From NCBI GenBank assembly GCA_021371855.1, contig JAJFVL010000008.1, forward strand, positions 62,001 through 126,000: a stretch of 64,000 nucleotides of DNA, written 5' to 3'. The DNA is from Bacteroidales bacterium. Lineage in GTDB: Bacteria; Bacteroidota; Bacteroidia; Bacteroidales; VadinHA17. The position numbers and the translations under genes are program-made. This document shows, piece after piece, positions 1 through 8,603 of this stretch. The notes under the pieces are model-generated. The model was not told where the DNA came from and did not search any database. It saw nothing but the letters and a program-made list of their open reading frames with translations. Each line of letters opens with the position of its first letter. Position 1 is the first letter of the stretch.

Positions 1-1287
1 GATCCGGCCTATTTTGCTGATGTCTTTAATGTAATTCAGGATCTGATCCGTAAAGGTAAAATTCTTTCAGGTCACGATATATCTGCAGGCGGAATGTTAA
101 CCACCCTTCTTGAAATGTGCTTTTCGAACCTTTCAGGAGGAATTACTGTCAACCTTTCAGCTCTGAATGAAAGTGATACTGTAAAAATACTTTTCAGTCA
201 GAATCCAGGTATCATTATACAGGTAAAGGATGAGGATGAAATAGCCGAGACCCTTCTGGAAAACGGAATATCCTATTTTTCAATCGGTCATCCCGTGGAA
301 GAAAGAACTCTGTTTGTAACAAACTTTGAGAATACGATAACATTTGATATTGATGAGCTCCGCGATAAATGGTTCCGTACCTCATATCTGCTCGACCGCA
401 GGCAGTGCGGAACAAAACTTGCCCTGGAACGGTTTGAAAACTATAAGAACCATGATCTGAATTTTAATCTGGGCAAGTTCACAGGTACTTTCAAATCCCT
501 TGGGATATCGCCCGACAGAAGAAAAAGATCCGGAACCCGTGCAGCAATAATCAGGGAAAAAGGGGTCAATGGCGACAGGGAAATGGCATATGCCCTTTAC
601 CTTGCCGGTTTCGATGTCAAAGATGTCCATATGACCGATCTGATCTCCGGAAGAGAAACCCTCGAAGATATAAGTATGATAGTATTCGTGGGTGGATTTT
701 CAAATTCTGATGTATTGGGATCTGCCAAGGGATGGGCCGGAGCATTCAGATACAACGATAAGGCAAGAATTGCGCTTGAGAAATTTTACAAAAGAACAGA
801 TACGCTTTCTCTTGGAGTATGCAACGGGTGCCAGCTGATGGCTGAACTTGGTTTGATATATCCCGGACATAAAGAGATGCCCAGACTTCTCAGGAATGAA
901 TCTCACAAATTTGAGTCAGGTTTTTTAAGTGTCAGAATATTAAGGAATAATTCTGTAATGCTGGGTAATATGGCCGATATGGAACTCGGAATATGGGTAG
1001 CCCATGGAGAAGGGAAGTTCAGCCTGCCATATCCTGAAAGCAGCTATCAGGTTCCTTTAAAATACAGCAGGCACACCTATCCGGCCAATCCAAACGGATC
1101 AGATTATGATATTGCAGGATTATGTTCTGAAGATGGCCGGCATCTTGTGATGATGCCACATCTTGAGCGTGCTTATTTTCCATGGCAGTGCGGCTATTTT
1201 CCTGCTGACAGAAAAGCTGATGAAGTCACTCCATGGATAAAAGCTTTTGTTAATGCGCGGGAATGGATTGAAAGAAAAAACCGTTAA
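1..1287 (+). CDS. purL: Phosphoribosylformylglycinamidine synthase, C-terminal part (cut by window start)
   Basis: C-terminal 428 residues of the large single-chain FGAM synthase, which converts FGAR to FGAM with ATP and glutamine in de novo purine synthesis. The frame is open from base 1, so the start lies outside the window. The fragment begins near the end of the synthase half (GHDISAGG at about residue 24). It continues into a class I glutamine amidotransferase domain from about residue 145. The nucleophile Cys sits in LGVCNGCQ (codon 820-822), and the His and Glu of PHLER are at codons 1159 and 1165. All catalytic residues of the glutaminase are present. The stop codon lies inside a hairpin that serves as terminator for the convergent gene downstream. 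Family assignment is secure. Confidence 0.95.
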   Translation, partial: DPAYFADVFNVIQDLIRKGKILSGHDISAGGMLTTLLEMCFSNLSGGITVNLSALNESDTVKILFSQNPGIIIQVKDEDEIAETLLENGISYFSIGHPVEERTLFVTNFENTITFDIDELRDKWFRTSYLLDRRQCGTKLALERFENYKNHDLNFNLGKFTGTFKSLGISPDRRKRSGTRAAIIREKGVNGDREMAYALYLAGFDVKDVHMTDLISGRETLEDISMIVFVGGFSNSDVLGSAKGWAGAFRYNDKARIALEKFYKRTDTLSLGVCNGCQLMAELGLIYPGHKEMPRLLRNESHKFESGFLSVRILRNNSVMLGNMADMELGIWVAHGEGKFSLPYPESSYQVPLKYSRHTYPANPNGSDYDIAGLCSEDGRHLVMMPHLERAYFPWQCGYFPADRKADEVTPWIKAFVNAREWIERKNR

Positions 1288-1305
1288 CATTTCTGTTAAC
1301 GGTTT
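1278..1305 (-). terminator. Intrinsic terminator overlapping the end of purL
   Basis: A perfect 12-bp stem (AAACCGTTAACA) with a 4-nt loop. On the minus strand it is followed by a T-rich run that lies inside the last codons of purL. It therefore fits best as the terminator of the convergent lipoprotein gene. On the plus strand it is not followed by a T-run. Confidence 0.75.
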
Positions 1306-1355
1306 ACCTGATATCTTATAAAATAAAACGTAGAATCACGGGTCCAGGAGTGGTA

Positions 1356-1913
1356 TCAGCGGGTAGTCGGTGTTAAGGAAACAGACAAAAGCCTTGAATT
1401 ATATTCAGCCGAAGATTGATTGCTACTGCTTATAAGATTTTCCGGAATGATTTTCTCGCTTATTACCTGAATATTGTAGAGTCCGGTATCCTTAATGTAA
1501 AGAGAACCCATAAAAGAATCAGCCCTGAAATAAGGAAAATTTACCTCATTTGAGTTATGCACTACCTTGTCGCATGCCGGAAGAGCTTCAATCCTGCTAT
1601 CAAGTATGCTCAACATAACTGCATTTTTATACTGCAAATTAGTAGTGTCTTTGGTAGCACTCGATAACCATACATTAAAACGGCCCGATTTCGAAATTAG
1701 AACACTCCATTCGGCAGTGTTGCTGGAAGGGTTGGACATATCCTGATAACATTCTGCTTTGTCGACCTTTAAGGAAATAGACCCATCTTCCTGTTGCCGG
1801 ATTTTGTTCTCTGTTGTAACTTTTTTATCCCCACCTGATTTGACCTCATTTTTACATGAATAAAAAAGGGTAATCCCGATCATTATCATCCACACATAAA
1901 AAGTTCTTTTCAT
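1356..1913 (-). CDS. Putative lipoprotein of unknown function
   Basis: A 185-residue protein I do not recognise. It starts with a signal peptide and lipobox (hydrophobic residues 6-18, then YSC with Cys20), so it is likely a lipoprotein anchored in the cell envelope. Residues 21-45 are charged and linker-like. The rest looks like a compact beta-rich domain with two cysteines (about residues 55 and 114). It is a single gene, convergent to purL and ending at a strong terminator. A promoter-like -7 box lies 40 bp upstream. The neighbours give no functional clue. Confidence 0.7.
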   Translation of the reverse strand: MKRTFYVWMIMIGITLFYSCKNEVKSGGDKKVTTENKIRQQEDGSISLKVDKAECYQDMSNPSSNTAEWSVLISKSGRFNVWLSSATKDTTNLQYKNAVMLSILDSRIEALPACDKVVHNSNEVNFPYFRADSFMGSLYIKDTGLYNIQVISEKIIPENLISSSNQSSAEYNSRLLSVSLTPTTR

Positions 1914-1952
1914 TTTTTGAAATCTTTTAATAAGTTATTTATTATGTAACGG

Positions 1953-1960
1953 CAAAAATA
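1953..1960 (-). promoter_or_regulatory. Bacteroidota-type -7 box for the lipoprotein gene
   Basis: On the minus strand this reads TATTTTTG, matching the TAnnTTTG -7 consensus. It would start transcription about 37 nt before the ATG. No convincing -33 TTTG at the usual distance was found. Confidence 0.4.
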
Positions 1961-2069
1961 CGATTTCATTATATCACTTTAATTAAAAAACAAATTAATT
2001 CCCAATATGTTTGGAAAAAGATATTTTTAACTGTTTTTCAAAGAGGATAAAAACAGAAAAAATACCTTT

Positions 2070-3971
2070 TTACAAAATATCAGCTGATTCTTTTATTGAA
2101 AAATACTTCTTGCCGGAATTTCTTTTTATCTGTACCAAAGATATAGCTTCAGCAACTATTTCAGAGATATCTGCCACATGTGTTTCTGTAGCTGAAGAAA
2201 ATGTCTTCTTGCAAAGGGGGCATGCTGTTGCCAGTATGTCGGGATTCCCTTTTGTAAGTTCTGCTGCTGCATCATGAGCTATTTTGCTTTTCTGCCGGAA
2301 ACTTAATTTCATATTGGCAAGACTGCCTCCGCAGCATAACGAATTATCATCCTCAAAATCTGTTTTCTCAAGACGGGCAACATGCTTAAGAACATCTTTA
2401 GGTTCATCATAAACACCAGAACCTCTGCCGAGTTCACAAGGAGAGTGGTATACCACCCTTTTGCGTAAGAAATTCAGTTTCAGAGAGCCATCCTCGATAA
2501 GCATTTTAATAAATTGTGTATGATGAAGAACTTCAACATCAAGATAATAGCTCTCCTTAAAAACCTTGTAGCAAATAGGACATGATGTTACCAGGGTATG
2601 GGCGCCTGATTTCCAGATTAACTTCGAATTGTAATTAATGAGTTCACGTGCTTCCTTATCCTGACCTGAAAGCATCAGGGGACGGCCACAACAGACGCCT
2701 CCTTTTTCGTCCAGAAATTTATATTTAACACCCGAAGCGTTCAGGATTTTAATCATCGAATTTTTTATTGCCGGGTTCAGATGCGTCATGCAACCTGCAA
2801 AGAACAAAATATCAGTCTTCTCAGATTCAACCGCAGGAAGAAAATTATATACCTGTTTGTCATTTGATTTTACAGGAACGATATTCTTCCGGTCAGGGAG
2901 ATATCTTTTCAGTACAGTCGTCTTTTCTTTTTCAGTCTCTCCTATTCTTCTGCGTATCATCCTTATGGGAGTCAGTTCTATCCCAACAGGACATTTTTTA
3001 TCGCATCTTCCGCAAAGAAGACAGTTCTGGGCTATATCATTTACATTATCATTATTCCGGATACCCTTCAGAAGATAAGCCGATTGTATGTTTGTTATCC
3101 CGGCAGAGAAATTCAACTGGCATGCATCAATGCAAATTCCGCAGGAAGAGCATGAATATGTCTGTATTTCTGAATATGATCCTGTCTGGTCGCCTGTCCT
3201 GATCCCTGAGTTTCTGGCAAAGATCAGAAACAGCTCAGTGGGAATATGCATATATCTTGTCAGCGGCAAAAGAATAAAAAACACACCCAGAGCAAGGGAA
3301 TAGAGCCACCAGAACGGGTAAGCTAACTGCTCTGCAGGAAGGAATGATGCCAGCCAAGAGCCAAGTGAACCTGTCAGAAAGCTGCCTGTTCCATAAGTAC
3401 CGCTGGTAAAGCTCTCAGCAAGAAGCCGGCTTGGAAAAATAAGCCATAATGAAGTAAGTGCAATTTTGTCGAGAGGTTTAAGCCGGGTGGTTTTCTTCAT
3501 CCCAACAACTTTCGAGGAAAATCTTTTTAAAACAGCAAGAAATAAGCCCGATAATATAAAAGCGAGAATGAGGTCCATCAAAAATGCAAAGAATGCTTCA
3601 AATCCTGTACTTCCATGCTCAGGATTAAAAAACTTGAAGAATATTGCTTTATATGGAGCGTTGAGATGGCTTTCTCCAAAGATATCCGCTTCAATAGTGC
3701 CAAACAGTATTAAAAGGAACCATCCGAATGCGAGGCTCATGTGCATGTAGCCCAGGCGGGGGTTTGATTTAAGAATTTTCCTGTGAATCAGACTTTCCAT
3801 GAATATTTCCCTGATACTCTGCCCGAATGCTCTTCCGAAAAAACCTCGTTGAAGCCGCAATTTATCGGGTCGGGAGAGATCCATGAACCACCTGACGCAT
3901 CTTACAACTGCATAGATAAGTATGAAGTAGAGTCCTATATCAAATGGTATTGTAAACGGGTCAAATTGCAT
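2070..3971 (-). CDS. Membrane-anchored Hdr subunit: NarI/DsrM-like anchor fused to HdrD/DsrK-like CCG protein
   Basis: A 633-residue integral membrane iron-sulfur protein. Residues 1-250 hold about five membrane segments (12-30, 74-93, 125-147, 170-187, 222-240), resembling the heme-b NarI/DsrM anchor. Two 4Fe-4S motifs follow (Cys274/277/280/284 and Cys317/320/323/327). Two CCG domains come next (Cys394, 427/428, 464, 467 and Cys512, 546/547, 584, 587), the pattern that binds the noncubane cluster in HdrB/HdrD. The layout equals DsrM plus DsrK in one chain. The likely role is electron exchange between menaquinone and a thiol/disulfide or partner Hdr complex. It is the last gene of the minus-strand Hdr operon and overlaps the upstream gene by 11 bp. 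The substrate is unknown. Alternative relatives are GlpC- or LutA-type proteins, which lack this anchor. Confidence 0.85.
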   Translation of the reverse strand: MQFDPFTIPFDIGLYFILIYAVVRCVRWFMDLSRPDKLRLQRGFFGRAFGQSIREIFMESLIHRKILKSNPRLGYMHMSLAFGWFLLILFGTIEADIFGESHLNAPYKAIFFKFFNPEHGSTGFEAFFAFLMDLILAFILSGLFLAVLKRFSSKVVGMKKTTRLKPLDKIALTSLWLIFPSRLLAESFTSGTYGTGSFLTGSLGSWLASFLPAEQLAYPFWWLYSLALGVFFILLPLTRYMHIPTELFLIFARNSGIRTGDQTGSYSEIQTYSCSSCGICIDACQLNFSAGITNIQSAYLLKGIRNNDNVNDIAQNCLLCGRCDKKCPVGIELTPIRMIRRRIGETEKEKTTVLKRYLPDRKNIVPVKSNDKQVYNFLPAVESEKTDILFFAGCMTHLNPAIKNSMIKILNASGVKYKFLDEKGGVCCGRPLMLSGQDKEARELINYNSKLIWKSGAHTLVTSCPICYKVFKESYYLDVEVLHHTQFIKMLIEDGSLKLNFLRKRVVYHSPCELGRGSGVYDEPKDVLKHVARLEKTDFEDDNSLCCGGSLANMKLSFRQKSKIAHDAAAELTKGNPDILATACPLCKKTFSSATETHVADISEIVAEAISLVQIKRNSGKKYFSIKESADIL

Positions 3972-4305
3972 TTATACCTCTCTTTTGAAATGCTTCTTTT
4001 GCCAGGGTAATAACGTTCCTCGTATTAACTCCGCGCGGGCATACCAGAGTACATTTCCCGCAGAGCATGCACTTTCTTATTTCGTGGCGTACCTCTTCAT
4101 TTTCGCCACGTTTGATCAGTATGTTGATCTCTCTGAGACTAAATCGCGTAAAATTACCTGTAGTGCAGGTTGCAGAACAACCTCCACATTCGATGCATAA
4201 TCTGAAAGAAGGCTCCCGCTCATAAATATACCCGGCAATACTTCTGTCATTATGATCATAATTAATCTGACGCGCCTTTAACAATGAAAATCCGAAATCT
4301 ACCAT
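3961..4305 (-). CDS. Small HdrC-like ferredoxin subunit
   Basis: A 114-residue cytoplasmic protein with two classical 4Fe-4S motifs: Cys37/40/43/47 and Cys79/82/85/89. The helical spacer between them is typical of HdrC. It should pass electrons between the flavoprotein encoded just upstream and the membrane CCG protein encoded just downstream. The 11-bp overlap with the latter and the 1-bp gap to the former indicate translational coupling. It is shorter than the other HdrC proteins in this window (226 and 236 residues), which carry an extra C-terminal region. Confidence 0.85.
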   Translation of the reverse strand: MVDFGFSLLKARQINYDHNDRSIAGYIYEREPSFRLCIECGGCSATCTTGNFTRFSLREINILIKRGENEEVRHEIRKCMLCGKCTLVCPRGVNTRNVITLAKEAFQKRGINAI

Positions 4306-4306
4306 T

Positions 4307-5335
4307 TCAGTTACTTTTGCCTTTCAGATAATCGATAACATCCGATACTACTGCTCTCGCATGGGATATTGTATCTGTGATATTCATCGGAGCAGTACAT
4401 GTTCCTGCATAAAACACTCCGCTCAGGTTACTCTTATTGCTGCCAAAATGATGATCAGCCGGAGAGAAGAAACGGTTATCCCCGGTTTTTAAACCTGATG
4501 ATAAAGCAATTTTTCTTCCGGTTTCTGACATTTCCATGCCAGCCATAAGAACCATCATATCCAATCCTATTTTCAGAGGTCTTCCCACCAACGTATCTTC
4601 AACCTTTGCAATCAGCTTATTATTAATATCTTCCGAGATTTCCGAAACTTTCCCTCTTATGAAATTTATTTCGTAATTTTCCTGAGCTTCCCTGTACATC
4701 TCCTCATATAATGCACCTCCCATCCTTATATCCATATAAAAACAGAATATTTTTGCAGCAGGAATCATTTCTTTCAACTCAATGGCCTGCTTCACGGCTG
4801 TCACACAGCATAATTTTGAGCAATAGAGATTCCCTGATTTTTCATCACGGGAACCCACACAATGTACAATTCCGATTTTTTCCGGGATTTCGCCGTTCGC
4901 TCTTTTCACTTCGCCTTTCCTGAACATTGTCTCAAGATCAGCCGAAGTAATTACGTTATCATAAATACCATAACCATATTCTTCTTTCCTTTCACTTCTA
5001 AAAAGGTCGAAGCCTGTCGTCACGACAACGGCATCCGCTTTTAGTTCATTCCCGTCCGAAGTATTCATAACAAAAGAATCGTGTTTTTTTTCAAGATTAT
5101 TAACGGTGGTACCAGTCAATAATGTAATATTTTCACGGCAGATCTGAGTATTAAGATAAGCCAGTACCTCTTTGCTGTCGCGTCTGTCAGGAAATAAATG
5201 AAACCAGCTTTTTACATGCCCCCCCGTATCCTGTTCTTTCTCAACCAAGGTTACATTAAATCCTTCTTTTGCCAGCTGTCCTGCAGCTTCCATACCGGCA
5301 GTTCCGGCTCCGATCACAATGATACTTTTATCCAT
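4307..5335 (-). CDS. HdrA-like FAD protein, short form without ferredoxin domains
   Basis: A 342-residue flavoprotein of the HdrA family. The N-terminal FAD-binding GxGxxG (VIGAGTAGMEAA) starts at residue 6. Conserved HdrA motifs follow: TGG(H)VKSW, the HCVGSRD segment, LYCSKLCC and the C-terminal FYAGTC. It lacks the ferredoxin domains found in methanogen HdrA and in the two HdrA proteins at 17-20 kb, so it depends on the HdrC subunits for electron transfer. The ATG at 5333-5335 was chosen because it lies just after the stop of the upstream hdrB and directly before the FAD motif. Longer starts up to 5416 would overlap hdrB by about 80 bp. It is the central gene of the operon. Confidence 0.85.
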   Translation of the reverse strand: MDKSIIVIGAGTAGMEAAGQLAKEGFNVTLVEKEQDTGGHVKSWFHLFPDRRDSKEVLAYLNTQICRENITLLTGTTVNNLEKKHDSFVMNTSDGNELKADAVVVTTGFDLFRSERKEEYGYGIYDNVITSADLETMFRKGEVKRANGEIPEKIGIVHCVGSRDEKSGNLYCSKLCCVTAVKQAIELKEMIPAAKIFCFYMDIRMGGALYEEMYREAQENYEINFIRGKVSEISEDINNKLIAKVEDTLVGRPLKIGLDMMVLMAGMEMSETGRKIALSSGLKTGDNRFFSPADHHFGSNKSNLSGVFYAGTCTAPMNITDTISHARAVVSDVIDYLKGKSN

Positions 5336-5336
5336 G

Positions 5337-6398
5337 CTATGCATTGATAAGGTTTTTAGGGACAGGCATTTGCCTTCCATCTTTCGTCCTGAATTTATCA
5401 TCAGGATCATACTCAATTCCTAATTTTTTCAAAAGTGGTTCAGATTGAACCATATGGTATTGCAGACCCAGATCCCAGGGATTATACCCCATTACAAGCC
5501 CTGCAAGTTCCTCATAAGTCAATACCGGAATTGATTCTCCATTTTCACCATATACTGTCCCATCCATTTCCTTCATAGTGTACTGCCATTTATCCATGAA
5601 CATATTACATCCCGGACAATTAGTTAAAATGAAGTCGGGTTTATATGGTTTCATTGATGAAAACTTTTTTACAGTATTAGAGAGTGAATAGCCCCTGTTT
5701 GCCTGAACCAGGTACTGCCTGAATCCGAATCCGCAACAATGACGCCGTTCCGGGTAATCAACAACATTTCCTCCCCATGACTCAACCATACCTCCCAGTA
5801 CATTGGGAAATTCAGCTCCTCCTACTCCTGATTTTGGGAACATCTTTGCATAATGACATCCGATATGTTCAACTACGTTTAGAGGCTTGCCTGTGAGCTT
5901 GTTTATAAGCCTGAATTTTCCTTTTTCTGCTATTTCACTTCTGAACTTAAAAATAATATCACTTGTATGAGCCATATTCTCAGGAATATCAAATACGCGG
6001 CCAGTAGCCTTATACAGATATTCTCTGGTCTTTTCAAGCTCTTCAGGAAAATGTTTCCATGTTTCAAGAATTTCAGTATAAATACCAAATGATGTTACAC
6101 ATGAAATAGCTATATTTTTATAACCCGATTCTTTCATCAATGCAAAATGACGGGCAACAACAGTCATAATAGTCTGAAACGGTACTATGTCGCTATGATA
6201 TCCTATACCTGTGCAGGTAGTATGTGAAGGATTCTCATAAACATCTTTCCCCAGAACATTCCTCATAAAATCCAGAAAAAACGTTTCTGATCCGGGGAAA
6301 AAGCTTTGTCGTATACATGACCGAACATAAAAGAAATGATCATCGGCAATTTCTTTCTGATAATCAGACCATATTTTTCTTTTACCTGTCTCTTTCAT
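5337..6398 (-). CDS. hdrB: HdrB-like subunit with CCG motifs
   Basis: A 353-residue protein of the heterodisulfide reductase B family. The C-terminal CCG motif is complete: Cys181, Cys221-Cys222 in RRHCCGFGF, and Cys261/264 in NCPGC. The N-terminal motif is looser (Cys62 and Cys100). Such residues bind the noncubane clusters where disulfides are reduced. It lies 11 bp after an hdrC gene and just before the HdrA-like gene. A close paralogue, alignable end to end and with most residues shared, is at 45.9-47.0 kb, again directly after an hdrC. The real substrate is unknown, and CoM-S-S-CoB is unlikely in a member of the Bacteroidota. Confidence 0.85.
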   Translation of the reverse strand: MKETGKRKIWSDYQKEIADDHFFYVRSCIRQSFFPGSETFFLDFMRNVLGKDVYENPSHTTCTGIGYHSDIVPFQTIMTVVARHFALMKESGYKNIAISCVTSFGIYTEILETWKHFPEELEKTREYLYKATGRVFDIPENMAHTSDIIFKFRSEIAEKGKFRLINKLTGKPLNVVEHIGCHYAKMFPKSGVGGAEFPNVLGGMVESWGGNVVDYPERRHCCGFGFRQYLVQANRGYSLSNTVKKFSSMKPYKPDFILTNCPGCNMFMDKWQYTMKEMDGTVYGENGESIPVLTYEELAGLVMGYNPWDLGLQYHMVQSEPLLKKLGIEYDPDDKFRTKDGRQMPVPKNLINA

Positions 6399-6409
6399 CT
6401 TTTCTGTTA

Positions 6410-7120
6410 TCAGATGGTATGGCTGCCATTATTTGCAGTAAATACCTCTGTAAAATACTCATTATCTACTCCTTTATCATCAGTCTCAAGACCCATTTCC
6501 TCTGCTTTCTTTTTAGAATATTTTTCTATATTATTCAGGAATTCTGTTCCTCCTGTCACCTCAAAAATATTCTTAAGCTCTTCCTTTGCGTCATCAGGGA
6601 TCCTTCTTAAAGGTCCTTCTCCATATTCATCGATTTTGCCTCCAAGACGTTCAAACACATCATGTGTGTTTTCAAGAATATATTTCCATATGGGCCCCTG
6701 TTCCGGGTGCAAGTCAGGTAGTACAGCATAAGTTGCAACACAATAACCATATTTAAAAATATTCGCTCCCACAGCTCTTTTCAGGGCAAACTGCTGCCGC
6801 CCTTTTTCCGATTCCGTAAAATATCCAAGCTTCTGTGACAAAGCTCTTAACGACATTATGACCAATCCCGGAGTATTTCCACGTGGGCATCTTGTTTTGC
6901 ATGACATGCATTCGCCACAATACCAGATAGTATCAGATTTAAGAAGCTTTTCAATCTCTTCATTGTCACCTGACTGAACAGTGTCGACTATTTTGCGTGG
7001 GTCATAATTATAAAATTCCGCAGCAGGGCATATTGCTGTGCAAACACCACAGTTCATACAAGCATTCAGACCCTCTTCAAACCTGATATCGTTCTTGAGC
7101 ATTTCCAGATAATTCTCCAT
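6410..7120 (-). CDS. hdrC: HdrC-like iron-sulfur subunit
   Basis: A 236-residue protein with two 4Fe-4S motifs: Cys21/24/27/31 and Cys68/71/74/78. The second is followed by PRGNTPG, typical of HdrC. The C-terminal 130 residues are a less common extension shared with the paralogue at 45.1 kb (GPIWKYI/GPVWKWL and EELKNIFEVTGGT-like segments). The ATG at 7118-7120 was chosen by alignment to that paralogue. A longer reading to 7183 adds 21 residues with no counterpart there. It is the first gene of the minus-strand Hdr operon. Tandem repeats occupy the sequence upstream. Confidence 0.85.
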   Translation of the reverse strand: MENYLEMLKNDIRFEEGLNACMNCGVCTAICPAAEFYNYDPRKIVDTVQSGDNEEIEKLLKSDTIWYCGECMSCKTRCPRGNTPGLVIMSLRALSQKLGYFTESEKGRQQFALKRAVGANIFKYGYCVATYAVLPDLHPEQGPIWKYILENTHDVFERLGGKIDEYGEGPLRRIPDDAKEELKNIFEVTGGTEFLNNIEKYSKKKAEEMGLETDDKGVDNEYFTEVFTANNGSHTI

Positions 7121-7242
7121 CTCAGGCTGTAATTGAATATTTATTGCGTATTTACAATTCACAACAAAAATAGAGTAATTCAAAAGAAGGGATAAGACGC
7201 TTAAAACTTATTTATGAAGGAGTATTTATACGTATAAGGTAA

Positions 7243-7293
7243 GGCGCAACGGGGCAACGGCGCAACGGCGCAACGGCACAATGGCGCAACGGG
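7243..7293. repeat. Tandem array of an 8-bp unit, six copies
   Basis: Six consecutive copies of GGCGCAAC with few substitutions (one GGGGCAAC, one GGCACAAT). It is GC-rich within an AT-rich intergenic region. It lies upstream of the Hdr operon and downstream of the phosphoesterase gene. It abuts a second array with a different period. Confidence 0.9.
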
Positions 7294-7298
7294 ATAAA

Positions 7299-7342
7299 GG
7301 CAGCAGGCGGAAGGCAGTAGGCTGTAGGCGGAAGGAGGAAGG
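7299..7342. repeat. Tandem array of a 7-bp purine-rich unit, six copies
   Basis: Six consecutive degenerate copies of a GGCRGNA-like heptamer (GGCAGCA, GGCGGAA, GGCAGTA, GGCTGTA, GGCGGAA, GGAGGAA) starting 5 bp after the 8-bp array. The strong purine bias on this strand is unlike the surrounding DNA. Confidence 0.85.
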
Positions 7343-7353
7343 TGCGTTTATTT

Positions 7354-8508
7354 CTACTTAAAGGAATATTCGGAAATCTGATTTCCTGAAACATCTTTAA
7401 CGACAGCTTTTATTCCAATATTATCAGCAGTAACTTCAACGAATGAATTATTTGAGTTGACAAGAACCGGATATCCAAATCCCGACTTATCTGCATCATA
7501 AAAAGCATTCCGGTGTATATGAGCGCTCATCATCAGGTTAATTCCCGCACCCTGAAGAACCGGTCCAAAATGATCAGCAAGGAATTTTGTACCGTATCCC
7601 TGTTTCTCTGCTTTTACAATCGGAAAATGGACCAGTACTATCCTGTATTTTGCATTTCTGAATTCCTCACTTTTAACCTCTTTTTTAAGCCATTCCAGCT
7701 CTTCACTCCTGTATGTATCAAAATCAGCAAGGCCATAATAGTACCTGTTGTTATCAGGCTTATCTTCTCCGCAATCAAGAATGATGAAATGAACTGGTCC
7801 TAAGTCCATACTATAATAAAACCTCCCATCTTTGTAATCGAAAAAATTCTTAAGATCCTGATTCAGAAAACCTCTGGTTTCATGGTTTCCCCTTACATAA
7901 TAAAAAGGTTTCCTGGCTGCAAAATATGCAGTGGCAGTATCGATGAATCCTTTAAACAACTGATCTGTATTCTGAAGGAAGTTAACCATATCTCCATTAA
8001 AAAAATAGCAATCCTGATCAGCATAATTACCATTCTTTAAATAAGATGCCAGCTTCCCTGACAACTCATGAACATCATTTACAACTGTAAAATTAACTTT
8101 TTCTGATTTGCCGGAAGGAGTTGTAAAACTTTCTGCTTTTCTTACAAGTGTATCGCCATAGTATATCTTGTATGCCTGATATTTCAGTACCTGCACTGAA
8201 TTAACATTATACTGATAGTTTTCCCCAGGGACCAATCCTTCAATCCGTACCTTATGAAAAGCACCTCCTCCATCAATTTTTCCTTCGTGACTGTTTCTGA
8301 TAAACCGTTTCGTTCCGTCCTTAGATGTCAGAATCACCCCGGGAATTGCCGGTTTATTAGTGGTCCAGATAATGGTTACACCTGTAGAATTCAGATTTTG
8401 AAGATATGGCCCGTGGGTAACAACAAAATCGTCATTTACAATATCCTGGGCAAATGAACCTAAGGTAAAATAAATTAAAAATATAACTGATACGATTACT
8501 TTTTTCAT
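7354..8508 (-). CDS. Secreted calcineurin-like phosphoesterase with fibronectin-like N-terminal domain
   Basis: A 384-residue exported protein with an N-terminal signal peptide (MKKVIVSVIFLIYFTLGSFA). Residues 25-130 resemble the fibronectin-type domain that precedes purple acid phosphatase-like enzymes. The metallophosphoesterase core follows with metal-ligand motifs: VNDVHE (D-x-H equivalent), FNGDMVN (GD), RGNHET (GNHE), VLVHFP and a C-terminal SAHIHRNAF (GHxH equivalent). The first GDxHG-type motif is altered to NDVHE. The likely role is hydrolysis of a phosphoester in the periplasm; the substrate is unknown. The ATG at 8506-8508 was chosen because it begins the signal peptide. It appears to be a single gene. 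Confidence 0.8.
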   Translation of the reverse strand: MKKVIVSVIFLIYFTLGSFAQDIVNDDFVVTHGPYLQNLNSTGVTIIWTTNKPAIPGVILTSKDGTKRFIRNSHEGKIDGGGAFHKVRIEGLVPGENYQYNVNSVQVLKYQAYKIYYGDTLVRKAESFTTPSGKSEKVNFTVVNDVHELSGKLASYLKNGNYADQDCYFFNGDMVNFLQNTDQLFKGFIDTATAYFAARKPFYYVRGNHETRGFLNQDLKNFFDYKDGRFYYSMDLGPVHFIILDCGEDKPDNNRYYYGLADFDTYRSEELEWLKKEVKSEEFRNAKYRIVLVHFPIVKAEKQGYGTKFLADHFGPVLQGAGINLMMSAHIHRNAFYDADKSGFGYPVLVNSNNSFVEVTADNIGIKAVVKDVSGNQISEYSFK

Positions 8509-8570
8509 GATTTGCTGGTAATAATTATTTTTTAACACTAAAATCCGACTAAAAATACAATAGTATTAGG

Positions 8571-8599
8571 GAATTCTTCGCATCGTTGCGCTCAGAATT
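8571..8599. repeat. Imperfect hairpin element between the phosphoesterase and membrane-protein genes
   Basis: AATTCT at 8572-8577 pairs with AGAATT at 8594-8599, and TCGCA with TGCG inside, with a small bulge. A T-run follows on the plus strand, but both flanking genes are on the minus strand, so it is not an obvious terminator. The function is unclear. Confidence 0.4.
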
Positions 8600-8603
8600 T
8601 TTT

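Noticed and set aside
7243..7342. A short CRISPR array
   Set aside because: Units are contiguous 7-8 bp repeats with no spacers, and no cas genes are present.
7212..7394. A minus-strand open frame through the tandem repeats
   Set aside because: The frame is produced by the repeat units and overlaps the end of the phosphoesterase gene; composition is not protein-like.
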